Under the pieces are notes generated by a model. That model did not search any database, had not been told where the DNA came from, and saw only the letters and a program-made list of their open reading frames with translations. From NCBI GenBank assembly GCA_002842735.1, contig PHEB01000013.1, positions 1 to 64,000 of the forward strand: 64,000 nt of DNA. The letters run 5' to 3'. Position 1 is the stretch's first letter. Each line of letters starts with the position of its first letter. Below, one piece after another: positions 29,912-38,927 of this stretch. The position numbers were made by a program, and so were the translations under genes. Source of the DNA: Alphaproteobacteria bacterium HGW-Alphaproteobacteria-7. Its GTDB lineage: Bacteria; Pseudomonadota; Alphaproteobacteria; Sphingomonadales; Sphingomonadaceae.

Positions 29912-30001
29912 CCGTTCGTGCTGAGCTTGTCGAAGCACTGTTCTTCCTTTTGAACGAGGTCAGAAAGAAAGGCAGCCCTTCGACAAGCTCAGGGCGAACG
30001 G
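29912..30001. repeat. REPIN-like palindromic repeat, family C, copy 1
   Basis: Two hairpin-forming arms (ctgagcttgtcgaag near 29920 and its complement cttcgacaagctcag near 29978) point at each other around a variable 40-base centre, with outer ccgttcg / cgaacgg ends. The reverse complement of this unit recurs at 43322-43413 with a similar centre, showing it is a dispersed element. Confidence 0.75.
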
Positions 30002-30016
30002 GTTTGGCTCAATGCC

Positions 30017-30145
30017 TCAATAAAGCTTACCCACCAGCGGCAACCCGCGTTCCGGTTCGGCGAATTCCTTGATCACCTTGCCCACGCGCGACAGCGATTG
30101 CCGGTCAGCCTGCCGCCAAGCAAAAACCGCCGATCAATCATCATG
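30017..30145 (-). pseudogene. Possible gene remnant downstream of the RDD gene
   Basis: Immediately overlapping the RDD stop (TCATGATG), a frame opens with MMIDRRFLLGG, which resembles a Tat-type N-terminus, but it terminates after 23 codons. A second frame then carries 38 codons of ordinary-looking coding sequence ending FAEPERGLPLVGKLY and a stop at 30017. The two pieces are in different frames, as if a longer seventh operon gene had been deleted or frameshifted. No family recognised; it could also be chance. Confidence 0.3.
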
Positions 30146-31076
30146 AAAACTTGTCCGCCTTGCGTTTGCCGAAGCGCATGTCGCCTTCGAGCTTGGCGCG
30201 CAATTGCGCATAGAAGGCTTCGAGGAACGCCCGTTCGTCGCCCGACCCCGGTTCCCACCCGATCTTGCGGCAGATGGCGGTGTGCACCGCTGCCAAGGCA
30301 TCGGGCTGGGCGTCGCGCAGCATCCGTTCGAGCGTCTGGAGCTCCTTCTCTCCATACACCGCCAGTTCCGCCTCACCAAAGGCATAGCGCACGCCGGTGA
30401 TTGCGCTGGCCCCGCGTGCGCCTGCTGCGCCTTGGGCGCTCAGCACATCGGCCAGCTTGGCGCGCGGGCGTTCGACCACCCACGTGCCCGCGATGATGTC
30501 GCCCGCGCGCAGGGCATCGCGGTTGAAGAACGGGAACAGCAGGAACAGCGCAAACCACGCGGTCATCACCCAGCCGAGCGGGCCAGCATCCTCGTTCGCG
30601 TCGTTCATCACCGCCAGCACCAGCAATGCGATCAGCGGATAGAAAACCTCGATATCGCGCAGCAGATTGCGGGCGATCACCGCTTCGGGGGTCAGCCTGC
30701 CGCCGCCCCGCGCCGCCACGCGGATGCCGGTGATGCGTTTACCCAAAGTCGCCCCGCGCGGGCCGAGTTCCTGCACCAGAAAATAGCCATACCAGGTGAA
30801 AAATCCGATCAGCGCCAGCAGGATCTGCATGAATTCCTGCGCCCCGCGCGGCGCGGCGGCGGGATCCAGGCCGGTGCCGTCGAGCAGCCCGCGCGCGATC
30901 CAAATCAGCACAAGGTAAAACGCCAGCAGCCCGAACATGATGATCATCACATCAAGGATCAGCGCGCCCGCCCGGCTGCCGCGCGATGCCAGCATGATCG
31001 GCAGCACGATCCCTTCGGGCGTCACCAGCGTGCGCGCGCGCTTATCGGTGTTGGGGGCGCGGGCGGCGGCGCTCAT
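30141..31076 (-). CDS. RDD-family membrane protein
   Basis: Protein of 311 aa, last intact gene of the MoxR operon. The RDD domain starts ASRGSRAGALILDVMIIMFG (the Arg-Asp helix) and continues through three or four membrane helices, with ELGPRGATLGKRITGIRV as the conserved loop. A cytosolic C-terminal domain of about 110 residues follows (KLADVLSAQG to GKRKADKFS). RDD proteins are implicated in ion exchange or as membrane partners of MoxR systems; the function here is open. The ATG at 31076 overlaps the SpoIIM stop by 4 bases. The longer ORF to 31433 overlaps that gene and is discounted. Confidence 0.85.
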   Translation of the reverse strand: MSAAARAPNTDKRARTLVTPEGIVLPIMLASRGSRAGALILDVMIIMFGLLAFYLVLIWIARGLLDGTGLDPAAAPRGAQEFMQILLALIGFFTWYGYFLVQELGPRGATLGKRITGIRVAARGGGRLTPEAVIARNLLRDIEVFYPLIALLVLAVMNDANEDAGPLGWVMTAWFALFLLFPFFNRDALRAGDIIAGTWVVERPRAKLADVLSAQGAAGARGASAITGVRYAFGEAELAVYGEKELQTLERMLRDAQPDALAAVHTAICRKIGWEPGSGDERAFLEAFYAQLRAKLEGDMRFGKRKADKFS

Positions 31077-32140
31077 CCTGCGCTCTCGGCAATCCGGCGC
31101 GGGCGGTAGAGGACAAAATAGGATAGCCAGAAGACCAGCATCGCCCCGCCAATCATGAAGCGGCTGCCTGCGCCATCGACCAGCTGGCGCGGAAACGCTT
31201 CGAGGAAGGCGGCGACGATCATCATGATCACCACGCCCACCATCACCACCGCGCCGCGCCGCCCGGCCTCGGCTGCGGCGTCCAGCACCGGGCGCGTGCC
31301 GGGAAAGGCCATCGCCCGCCCGATATGCAGCCCCGCCGCGCCTGCCAGCAGAATGCCCAGCAGTTCGGTGGTGCCGTGCACGCTGAGCCACGCCGCCAGC
31401 TCCACCAGCAGGCCCTGGCTCGCAAACAGCCACAACAGCGCGCCCAGCATCGCGGTGTTGTGCACCAGCAGCATCAGCGACGGGATGCCGAACGCAAACC
31501 CCAGAGCAAAGGCGAGGATGGAAACGGCGGAATTATTGCTGAACAATTGCGCGGCGAAGGAGGACAAGCCGACCGCGTTTTCCTCGGCCCCCAGCGTCGC
31601 CAGCAATTGTTCGCGGCTGGCCCCCGGCACGCGGTCATCAGCCAGCCCGCCGGGAACGAGCCGGTAATACCATTCCTCGTTCTGGGCGACCAGCAGCCAG
31701 CCGACCACCGTGCCGGATACCATCACGAACAGCGCGATGCAGATATCCAGCCAGATTTCGCGCACCGCACGGCTCCATCCGCCCAGCAGGAAATCGCGCA
31801 GCCAGCGGGCAAAGCCCTGACGCGGGCCGTAAACCTGAAACCATGCGCGCTGCACCAGCGCTTCGAGATAGGCGAGCGTTGCCGCGTCGAGCGAGGTTTC
31901 GCGCGCCACCGCAAGGCTGGATGCGGCGGTGCGATACAGCGTCGGCAGCGCCAGCAGATCATCATCCGCGATGCGGCGCAGCCCGCCGCGCTCCATCCGG
32001 TTGATGATCGTCTCCAGCCGCCGCCAATCGCCCTCACGCTCCAGCCGGAAACGGTCGGAACGCAGCGTCGCGCTGGCAATATCGGGCGGCGCGGCGAGCT
32101 GTCCGCGCCCGAACCATGACGAGATGCGCGGTGTCTTCAT
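31073..32140 (-). CDS. Stage II sporulation protein M (SpoIIM)-like membrane protein
   Basis: Membrane protein of 355 aa. It has an N-terminal helical cytosolic part of about 110 residues (RRLETIINRMERGGLRRIAD), then five or six hydrophobic segments including FVMVSGTVVGWLLVAQ, ILAFALGFAFGIPSLMLLVHN and LSVHGTTELLGILLAGAAGL, the last two being typical of the SpoIIM/DUF95 superfamily. The organism type is non-sporulating, so a general membrane-remodelling or channel role is likelier. Overlaps DUF58 upstream and RDD downstream by 4 bases each. Confidence 0.85.
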   Translation of the reverse strand: MKTPRISSWFGRGQLAAPPDIASATLRSDRFRLEREGDWRRLETIINRMERGGLRRIADDDLLALPTLYRTAASSLAVARETSLDAATLAYLEALVQRAWFQVYGPRQGFARWLRDFLLGGWSRAVREIWLDICIALFVMVSGTVVGWLLVAQNEEWYYRLVPGGLADDRVPGASREQLLATLGAEENAVGLSSFAAQLFSNNSAVSILAFALGFAFGIPSLMLLVHNTAMLGALLWLFASQGLLVELAAWLSVHGTTELLGILLAGAAGLHIGRAMAFPGTRPVLDAAAEAGRRGAVVMVGVVIMMIVAAFLEAFPRQLVDGAGSRFMIGGAMLVFWLSYFVLYRPRRIAESAG

Positions 32141-33495
32141 CCAATCGCCTCACTGGCGCGGATTGCGAAATAGCGATCGATCAGGCGCGGGCCGATGGCG
32201 TCCCACGGAGCCTCGATCACGTCGATCCCCATGCGCCGCAATCGTTGCAACACCAGCTTGCGTTGCTGCGCCAGCGTATCGGCGGTGACAGAGCGGGCGA
32301 GCGTGGCAATATCCCCGGGGGGCGCGGCGATCAGCCGTTCGATCTCGCTGTCAGCAATGGTGACGAACAGCACCAGATGCTTGTCCACCAGCCGCCCCAG
32401 GCTTTCAACCATCAGTTCGGCCGAGGTGGGATCGGTGAAATCGGAAAACAGCACCACCAGCGAACGGCGTTTGAGTTTGGACGTGAGGGTCGCCAGCGCG
32501 AGCGTGAAATTGGGTTCGACCGCCTGATAATCCAGCCCGGCAGCCGCGCTTTGCAAGCGGTGGAACGCGCGCGCATCGCCGATGAAGGGGGTCATGATCT
32601 GCGGGGCCTGCGCAAACCCGAACAGCGCGCATTTGTCCCCGCCCTTCAGCACGACATAGGCGCAGGTCAGCGCGGCGGAAACCGCCCGGTCGATGCGCGG
32701 CAACCCGTCGACCGGCTCGCACATCGCCTGCCCGCAATCGAAGGCAAAGACGATCTGGTTGTTGCGCTCGCTTTCGTTCTCGCGTGCGAACAGGCGGGTG
32801 TGGCGGGCGCTGGCTTTCCAGTCGATGCGGCGGCGATCCATGCCGGGTTCGTATTCGCTCAAGGCCTCAAACTGCGTGCCTTCGCCCCGGATGCGGCGGT
32901 TGATCAGGCCGAGTTGGGCGTTGCGCAGGAAGGTCTGCAATTCGGGCGAGCGCACCGGTGACAGATCGGGCCAGATCCGCACCACCTGTTCAAGCGGGTG
33001 GCTGACCTGCCGTGCACCAAGGCCCAGCGGCCCTTCCCACCGCAGCCACGCGCGGGTGACGGGGGCGGTGCCGCGACGGGTGGGCGTGACAGTCGTTTGC
33101 CCGCGCCATCCGGGTGCATCGGGCAGGGGTGCAAGATCGGCGGTGATCCGTCCGCCGGGGGCCAGCCGCGCATCGCAGGCCACCGCAGCAGCAACCCCGG
33201 TGCGCCGCCCGCTGGTGAAGCGCGCGGTGACGGTGATCGTCGCAGGCTGGCCGACCTCGACATCAACGGGCGTCTCAACATCCCACACCGCGCAGCGGCC
33301 CGCCAGCAGCGCATCGGCCACCACCAGCGCCAGCAACACGGCCCCCGCCAGCGGGGCGATCACCCATGCGCCGGGAGAAGCTGCCGCGATCACCAGCGCC
33401 ACCGGGGCAAGGCCGGCAAATACCCACGCCGCACGCTCGGTCGGCACCAGCGGTAGCGACGGCAGGTTTACGCGGGGGAGGGCGAGGCGCGCCAT
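32137..33495 (-). CDS. DUF58-domain protein
   Basis: Protein of 452 aa with two N-terminal membrane helices (about residues 24-66), a beta-rich external domain and a C-terminal DUF58/von Willebrand A-like domain. The DUF58 signature is GMDRRRIDWKASARHTRLFARENE, and the vWA-like strand is IVFAFDCGQAM with the later VVLFSDFTDPTSAEL. Such proteins are paired with MoxR ATPases, which are thought to remodel or load metal into them. It starts 4 bases after the MoxR stop, and its last 4 bases overlap the SpoIIM-like gene. Confidence 0.88.
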   Translation of the reverse strand: MARLALPRVNLPSLPLVPTERAAWVFAGLAPVALVIAAASPGAWVIAPLAGAVLLALVVADALLAGRCAVWDVETPVDVEVGQPATITVTARFTSGRRTGVAAAVACDARLAPGGRITADLAPLPDAPGWRGQTTVTPTRRGTAPVTRAWLRWEGPLGLGARQVSHPLEQVVRIWPDLSPVRSPELQTFLRNAQLGLINRRIRGEGTQFEALSEYEPGMDRRRIDWKASARHTRLFARENESERNNQIVFAFDCGQAMCEPVDGLPRIDRAVSAALTCAYVVLKGGDKCALFGFAQAPQIMTPFIGDARAFHRLQSAAAGLDYQAVEPNFTLALATLTSKLKRRSLVVLFSDFTDPTSAELMVESLGRLVDKHLVLFVTIADSEIERLIAAPPGDIATLARSVTADTLAQQRKLVLQRLRRMGIDVIEAPWDAIGPRLIDRYFAIRASEAIG

Positions 33496-33498
33496 TGC

Positions 33499-34461
33499 CT
33501 ATCGGGGTGCCTGCGTGGCTTCGACCAGTTCAGCCACCAGCGCCTCCATATCGCGCCCCTCGATCTCGGCAGCGGGGCTGAGCGTCAGGCGGTGGCGCAG
33601 CACCGGCACGGCCAATGCCTTCACATCATCGGGGATCACATATTCGCGCCCCTCTAAAGCGGCGCGGGCGCGGGCGGCCCCGGCCAGCAGCACTGCCGCG
33701 CGCGGCGACGCGCCGACGGTCAGTTCAGCGTGTTCGCGGGTGGCGCGGATCAGGCGCACGACATAGCGGGTGATGTCATCGGCCACGGTTACTTGTGACA
33801 AAGCGGCGCTGGCAGCGACCAATCCGGCGGCGTTGGTGACAGCCGCCACGCCCAGATCGGCGGGCCGCTGCGGGCCGGCCCGCTGGCCATAAGTCGCCAC
33901 GATCCGCGCCTCTTCATCTTCCGCCGGATAGGGCACCAACAGTTTGAACAGGAATCGGTCAAGCTGGGCTTCGGGCAGCGGATAGACGCCTTGGTTTTCA
34001 ATCGGGTTCTGGGTCGCGATCACCATGAATCGTTCGGGCAGGTGGTGGGTTTCCCCGTCCAGCGTGACGCGGCGTTCCTGCATCGCTTCAAGCAGCGCGG
34101 CCTGAGTTTTGGGCGGGGTGCGGTTGATTTCATCGGCCAGCAGCAGATCGCAGAACATCGGCCCGCGTGTCAGGGTGAACTGGCTGGTCTGGAAGTTGAA
34201 CAGGTTCGATCCCAGAATGTCCCCCGGCAGCAGATCGGGGGTGAACTGGATGCGCCCGAAATCCAGCCCCAGCGCCGTGGAAAAGGCATTGGCGAGGAAG
34301 GTCTTGGCGGTGCCCGGCGGGCCTTCGATCAAGACGTGGCCTTCGGAAAGCATGGCGGTCAGCAGCATGTCGACCATGGCTTCCTGCCCGACAATCGCCT
34401 TGGCGACTTCGGCACGGATTGCGTCGGCAAGGGTGCGGACGTCGGTGAGGGGCATGGTCAT
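33499..34461 (-). CDS. MoxR-family AAA+ ATPase
   Basis: AAA+ chaperone-like ATPase of 320 aa. Walker A is [17 protein letters not shown], Walker [27 protein letters not shown], sensor 1 [26 protein letters not shown], and the lid carries [18 protein letters not shown]. MoxR proteins assemble or activate partner complexes together with vWA/DUF58 proteins, which are encoded immediately downstream. The start overlaps the DUF4350 gene by 4 bases. Intact. Confidence 0.93.
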   Translation of the reverse strand: MTMPLTDVRTLADAIRAEVAKAIVGQEAMVDMLLTAMLSEGHVLIEGPPGTAKTFLANAFSTALGLDFGRIQFTPDLLPGDILGSNLFNFQTSQFTLTRGPMFCDLLLADEINRTPPKTQAALLEAMQERRVTLDGETHHLPERFMVIATQNPIENQGVYPLPEAQLDRFLFKLLVPYPAEDEEARIVATYGQRAGPQRPADLGVAAVTNAAGLVAASAALSQVTVADDITRYVVRLIRATREHAELTVGASPRAAVLLAGAARARAALEGREYVIPDDVKALAVPVLRHRLTLSPAAEIEGRDMEALVAELVEATQAPR

Positions 34462-35753
34462 CGGGTTGTTGTCCCTGTGATAGATTGGTGTGATAGCTTG
34501 GCGGTAAGGTCATCAAGCGCCTGTGCGGCGCCGAGAATATCGGCGGGCCGCGTCGCAGCCTCAAGCCGGGCGGCGCGGCGGCTGAACGGCTCTTCTTCCG
34601 GCAGGCGGCGCGCAAGCGCGGCGTCAATCGCGGCGGCATCCGCGCGGGGGACGCCGAGCCGTTCTGCCACACGCCGCGCCGATAATGCCGCATAGGGCGC
34701 GGCCAGCAAGGGCAGGCGGCGCGCGCGCAGGATCAGGTTCGCGCCGTTGGCGATCAGCCGCTGCTTGCCGAATGCGATGGCGGGGCCGCTGGCGCTGGCT
34801 GCCGGGCCAAACCGCTGGAACGCGCGCCAGCCGACGATCAGCAGCGCCATCAGCAGGCACAATGTCGCGGCGAGGAACGGCGGGCGGAACGCCAGCGTCA
34901 GCAGGTTTTCCGACGCGCCGAATCCATTGAGGGTCAGGTCGAATGTCACCCCCGTGATGTCACCATCATAGGTTGCTTCATCCACCAGCGCGATGGCGGC
35001 CCTGGCACGGGCGGCATCGCCCAGCCCGTAATTGTTCATCAGATCGGCATCGGTGACAAAGATCGTCCAATGGGCGTCTTCATAGTAATCGCTATCGGGT
35101 TCACCGATCACTTTGATAGCAAGAGCATGGCCCGCGGCATCAGCGATCAGAGTTTCGTGCTGCGGATCATCTTCGGCGTAGAGGATCGTGCGGGTCGGCA
35201 GCTTGCCTTCCACTCCGAATCCGTCCCAGCCGGGGATCTCGTCCTTCTGCAATGTCTCTTTCACGTGGGTGAAGGCGTAAGGCGCGGGCAGTTCGGCTGT
35301 CCAACCCACCGCATCGGCCCCGGTCAGCACCACCCATCCGGGCTTGAACCTATCGCGCGCTTCGGCGGGCAGCGTGGGAGGCGGCAGCGCGGCGTCCCAC
35401 TTGGGCAGGATCACCAGCGTCGGGCCGATATACTCGCGGCGCTGAAGCAGTTCGGCAAATTCATCCGCATCGACGAAAGGGGGCGGGGTCAGCACCAGCA
35501 GGCCATCGGTTTCCAGCCCCGCCGGGCTGCGCGAACGGTTAACCTCATAACCGCCTGCTTCGAGCATCTGAACCAGACCGGCATAGCCGTTCAGCCCGTT
35601 GGCGGCGGCATGGGCCCCGCCATTATTGCGGTTGCCGCCAAACTCCTCGCCCGCAGCGATCAGATAGATGAGCGCGAGGAACACCGCAAAGCCCACCGCC
35701 ACTAGCGCCAATGCGCCTGCGCGCGAAAAGGTGGCGGGCCCCGCCTGGTTCAT
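34458..35753 (-). CDS. DUF4350-domain membrane protein
   Basis: Protein of 431 aa with an N-terminal membrane helix ([22 protein letters not shown]), a large extracytoplasmic domain of the DUF4350/GATase-like type ([38 protein letters not shown]), and a second helix near residue 290 ([20 protein letters not shown]) followed by a cytosolic helical tail. Standard member of MoxR/DUF58/DUF4129 loci. The ATG at 35753 overlaps the DUF4129 gene by 4 bases; the in-frame region to 35822 would overlap much more. Confidence 0.82.
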   Translation of the reverse strand: MNQAGPATFSRAGALALVAVGFAVFLALIYLIAAGEEFGGNRNNGGAHAAANGLNGYAGLVQMLEAGGYEVNRSRSPAGLETDGLLVLTPPPFVDADEFAELLQRREYIGPTLVILPKWDAALPPPTLPAEARDRFKPGWVVLTGADAVGWTAELPAPYAFTHVKETLQKDEIPGWDGFGVEGKLPTRTILYAEDDPQHETLIADAAGHALAIKVIGEPDSDYYEDAHWTIFVTDADLMNNYGLGDAARARAAIALVDEATYDGDITGVTFDLTLNGFGASENLLTLAFRPPFLAATLCLLMALLIVGWRAFQRFGPAASASGPAIAFGKQRLIANGANLILRARRLPLLAAPYAALSARRVAERLGVPRADAAAIDAALARRLPEEEPFSRRAARLEAATRPADILGAAQALDDLTAKLSHQSITGTTTR

Positions 35754-36448
35754 GCCGCGCCGCCCGCGGTATTCAGGCGGGCGAGCGCGAATTCGGCATA
35801 GGCCGCGCGCGCTGCCTCCCAATCGGGCCGGTCAAGCCTGCGCAATGCGAACAGGCTGCGTTCAACCCTTTCGGCAATCACCCCGAACGCGGTGCGCGCG
35901 GCATCGGGCAGGGCGGGCAGCGCGGCGAGTTCGCGCGCGGTGCTCGATGGATCGACCCAGTCGGGGCGGGCATCGGCAATATGGCCGACGCTGCGCAGCA
36001 GCAGCAGGTGGGTCGCCTCGTCAAACCGGCCCTCGGCGGCGAGCCGGTCGGCATCTTCGAGCAGCGCGAGCGTCGCGGCGCGATCGGGTTGCCATTCCTC
36101 CGCGTCTTGCGCCGTTTTGCGCGGGCGGCGGAAGCCTGCGCCGGGGCCGAACATCCGCACCAGCATCACCAGCGCAAATCCGATGGCAGCGGCCAGCAGC
36201 GCCCATTGCAGCCACCACCACGATGCGCCGAGCAACTGGCCCAGCGGCGCGAACAGGTCTGCCAGCCAGCCAAACAGATCGTCCAGAACGCGTTCGAACC
36301 AGCCCGGCTGGCGCGGCGGGATTTCGGGGATTGTGACCGGTGCGAATTGCAGATCGCCGTTATTGCGAATGTCAGCCCAACCGGCAGGGGCCGATGCGCC
36401 GGAAACCGCTGTTGATTCAGCAGGGATGGTCGGGGCAGATGCGGTCAT
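35750..36448 (-). CDS. DUF4129-domain membrane protein
   Basis: Protein of 232 aa, first gene of the MoxR operon. An N-terminal extracytoplasmic segment of about 85 residues precedes one membrane helix (WWLQWALLAAAIGFALVMLV) and a cytosolic DUF4129 helical domain (LALLEDADRLAAEGRFDEATHLLLL…PSSTARELAAL, FALRRLDRPDWEAARAAYAEF). DUF4129 proteins are seen as membrane partners in MoxR systems and near transglutaminase-like proteins. The start at 36448 is preferred over 36649, which would overlap pheA. Confidence 0.8.
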   Translation of the reverse strand: MTASAPTIPAESTAVSGASAPAGWADIRNNGDLQFAPVTIPEIPPRQPGWFERVLDDLFGWLADLFAPLGQLLGASWWWLQWALLAAAIGFALVMLVRMFGPGAGFRRPRKTAQDAEEWQPDRAATLALLEDADRLAAEGRFDEATHLLLLRSVGHIADARPDWVDPSSTARELAALPALPDAARTAFGVIAERVERSLFALRRLDRPDWEAARAAYAEFALARLNTAGGAA

Positions 36449-36509
36449 GCGCGACAGGTGGTGGCATGGCACCCGCGCGGGCGCAACCGGGAAACGTTCC
36501 CGGCGCGGA

Positions 36510-37415
36510 TCACCCGCGTGGGCGGGCCTGTGCGTAGCTGCCCAGAATGCGCAGTTCCTTGGAATGGAACGCGCATTCTTCCAGCGCCCGATCCACCGCC
36601 TGATCGCCCGGCGCGCCGATAATGTCGGCGTAAAATGCGCTCGCGGCAAAGCTGGTGCCGTGCTGGTAGCTTTCCAGCTTGGTCATGTTGACCCCGTTGG
36701 TGGCAAACCCGCCCAGCGCCTTGTAAAGCGCGGCGGGGATGTTCTTCACTTCAAAGATGAAGGTCGTCATCACCGGCTTGCCCGCCAATGCCTCTGGTGT
36801 GATCGGTTCGCGGGCGAGGATGACGAAGCGGGTCATGTTGTCGGCGCTGTCCTCGACATTGCGCTCGATAATCTCCAGCCCGTAAAGTTCGGCGGCGATG
36901 GCGGGGGCAATCGCGGCGATGGTGGGATCGCCGCGTTCCGCCACATAGGCGGCAGCGCCAGCGGTATCGGCATGGCTCAGGGGCACGATCCCGCGTGCCC
37001 GCAGGAAATGGCGCGATTGGCCGAGCGCCTGCGGGTGGCTGTATGCTGCCTCGAACGTGCGCCCGGGCGCATTGGCACCCACCGCCATCAGCGCGTGATT
37101 GATCGGCATGAAATATTCAGCGACGATGCGCAGGCCGCTTTCGGGCAGCAGGAAGTGGATATCGGCCACCCGCCCGTGCTGCGAATTTTCGATCGGGATG
37201 ATCGCCTCACCCGCGCGGCCATCTTTTACCGCGTCGAGCGCGTCTTCAAAACTGAAGCACGGCAGCGGCAGGGCATCGGGGCGGGCTTCGGTTGCGGCGC
37301 GGTGCGAATTGGCGCCGGGCGAACCCTGGAACGCAATCGCCCGCGCAGAATCGGCGGCGGCGGCGGCACGCATCCGGTCGACAAGCGCAAGTGCAGGGGC
37401 AGGGAAAGATCGCAT
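36510..37415 (-). CDS. pheA: Prephenate dehydratase
   Basis: Converts prephenate to phenylpyruvate in phenylalanine biosynthesis; 301 aa without a fused chorismate mutase. Catalytic-domain motifs are AIAFQGSPGANSHRAA, IIPIENSQHGRVADIHFLL and DNMTRFVIL (the Thr-Arg-Phe motif). The C-terminal ACT regulatory domain starts TTFIFEVKNIPAALYKALGGF and contains NMTKLESYQ, so Phe feedback inhibition is expected. The ATG at 37415 is chosen to match the conserved start; the in-frame extension to 37691 overlaps the divergent cytochrome gene. Confidence 0.94.
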   Translation of the reverse strand: MRSFPAPALALVDRMRAAAAADSARAIAFQGSPGANSHRAATEARPDALPLPCFSFEDALDAVKDGRAGEAIIPIENSQHGRVADIHFLLPESGLRIVAEYFMPINHALMAVGANAPGRTFEAAYSHPQALGQSRHFLRARGIVPLSHADTAGAAAYVAERGDPTIAAIAPAIAAELYGLEIIERNVEDSADNMTRFVILAREPITPEALAGKPVMTTFIFEVKNIPAALYKALGGFATNGVNMTKLESYQHGTSFAASAFYADIIGAPGDQAVDRALEECAFHSKELRILGSYAQARPRG

Positions 37416-37535
37416 CTTGGGGCAGGCTGCTAGAGCGGTGCGGCGTGATCGGCAAGCCTGCTTGCAAAAGCAACGAGGATAGATGCCACGATCAGTCTTG
37501 CGCGAGCGCGTGGGCGACACTATGGGCCTGCCGTG

Positions 37536-38219
37536 ATGACACAGGACAATTCTTCGCAAGATGGTGCCGCAGGCCAGAATGGTGGCGGCGATCTGTTCAA
37601 CACTGCCGCAGGCTGGGTGCTGTTTGCCGCCGGTCTGGGATTGGGTCTTGCGATCCTTTCGGGCAAGTATTTCCACGGCGACAAGCCGCAACGGCCCGAA
37701 CAGCTCGGCTATGTAATCGAAGGCGTGGCGGACGAAGGCGCTGGCCCGGCGGAAGTCACGATGGCCGAAGTGCTCAACACAGTGCCTTCAGCAGAGCTGA
37801 TCGCGGCGGGCGAAAAAGCCTTTGCCAAGTGCCAGAGCTGCCACACGATTGATGCGGGCGGCGCCAATGGGGTCGGCCCCAACCTTTCCGGGTCAATGGG
37901 CGGCGCGGTCGCGGCCCATGCCGGGTTTGCTTACAGCGCGGAATTGAAGGCGCTGGGCGGTCAGTGGGACTGGGACAAGATGGACGCGTGGCTGAAAAGC
38001 CCCAAGTCTTATGTTCCGGGCACCAAGATGAGCTTTGCCGGCCTGTCGAAGGTTGAAGATCGCGCTGCGGTTGCGGCCTATCTCAATTCCAAGGGCGCGA
38101 ATCTGCCCGTGCCCGCGTTTACGCCCCCTGCGGCTGAAGCGCCGGTTGAAGGTGATGCGGCTGCGGTTGAAGGTGAAGCGCCTGCAACCCCCGAAGGCGA
38201 AGCCGCACCCGCCGCTTAA
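37536..38219 (+). CDS. cycM: Membrane-anchored c-type cytochrome (CycM/cytochrome c552-like)
   Basis: Electron carrier of 227 aa between the bc1 complex and the terminal oxidase. An N-terminal membrane anchor (TAAGWVLFAAGLGLGLAILSG) is followed by a cytochrome c domain with the haem-binding CQSCH (AFAKCQSCHTIDAGGANGVGPNLSG) and the distal Met ligand in VPGTKMSFAGLSK. The C-terminus is an Ala/Pro/Glu-rich tail of about 35 residues, unusual but probably disordered. GTG 37533 and ATG 37536 are adjacent starts; the ATG is reported. Divergent from pheA. Confidence 0.9.
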   Translation: MTQDNSSQDGAAGQNGGGDLFNTAAGWVLFAAGLGLGLAILSGKYFHGDKPQRPEQLGYVIEGVADEGAGPAEVTMAEVLNTVPSAELIAAGEKAFAKCQSCHTIDAGGANGVGPNLSGSMGGAVAAHAGFAYSAELKALGGQWDWDKMDAWLKSPKSYVPGTKMSFAGLSKVEDRAAVAAYLNSKGANLPVPAFTPPAAEAPVEGDAAAVEGEAPATPEGEAAPAA

Positions 38220-38267
38220 GCGACCGACTGTTCAAGGGCCTGCGCGCCAGCGCGTGAGCGTTAAAAC

Positions 38268-38927
38268 TTAACCCTTGAACCCTTGGGCAATCACATACCA
38301 TTCCGACGATCCCTTGCGGCTCGCCGGGGGCTTGGCGTGCTTGACCACGGTGAAATGCTTTTTGAGCAGCGCCAGCAGATCAGAATCGGTTCCGCCCGCC
38401 AGAACCTTGGCCACAAATGCGCCGCCGGGGGCAAGGTTCTCGGTCGCGAACCACGCCGCTGCCTCAACCAGACCCATCGTGCGCAGGTGATCGGTCTGTT
38501 TGTGGCCGACGGTGTTGGCCGCCATGTCCGACAGGATCAGATCGGGCGCGCCGCCCAATGCTTCGGTCAGGGCGGCGGGGGCGGTATCGGCCATGAAATC
38601 CATCTCGAAAATGGTCACGCCCTCCAGCGGTTCGACCGGTAACAGATCGATTCCCACCACCTCGGCACGCGGCGCCTTGGCCCGCACCACCTGGCTCCAC
38701 CCGCCCGGCGCAATCCCCAGATCGACCACCCGGGCCGCGCCTTTGAGCAGGTTGAAACGCTCGTCCAGCTCGATCAGCTTATACGCCGCACGGCTGCGAT
38801 AACCTTCGGCCTTGGCCTGCCGCACGTAAGGATCATTGAGCTGGCGTTCGAGCCAGCGCACCTGCGATGCGGTGCGGCCCTTGGCGGTCTTGACCCGCTT
38901 GGACGGGGTCTTGCTGGCGCGGGTCAT
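38268..38927 (-). CDS. rlmE: 23S rRNA (uridine-2552-2'-O)-methyltransferase
   Basis: FtsJ/RrmJ-type SAM-dependent methyltransferase of 219 aa modifying U2552 in the 23S rRNA A-loop. Motifs: RSRAAYKLIELDERF with the catalytic Lys, VVDLGIAPGGWSQVV for SAM binding, DLILSDMAANTVGH with the catalytic Asp, FVAKVLAG with the second catalytic Lys, and SSEWYVIAQGF at the end. The N-terminus has a basic extension of about 25 residues. The ATG at 38927 overlaps the ppx/gppA stop by 4 bases, so the two are co-translated. Confidence 0.94.
   Translation of the reverse strand: MTRASKTPSKRVKTAKGRTASQVRWLERQLNDPYVRQAKAEGYRSRAAYKLIELDERFNLLKGAARVVDLGIAPGGWSQVVRAKAPRAEVVGIDLLPVEPLEGVTIFEMDFMADTAPAALTEALGGAPDLILSDMAANTVGHKQTDHLRTMGLVEAAAWFATENLAPGGAFVAKVLAGGTDSDLLALLKKHFTVVKHAKPPASRKGSSEWYVIAQGFKG

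Noticed and set aside
37452..37465. Palindrome gcaagcctgcttgc upstream of pheA as an attenuator
   Set aside because: No Phe-rich leader peptide and no T-run; 14 bp palindrome alone is not enough.
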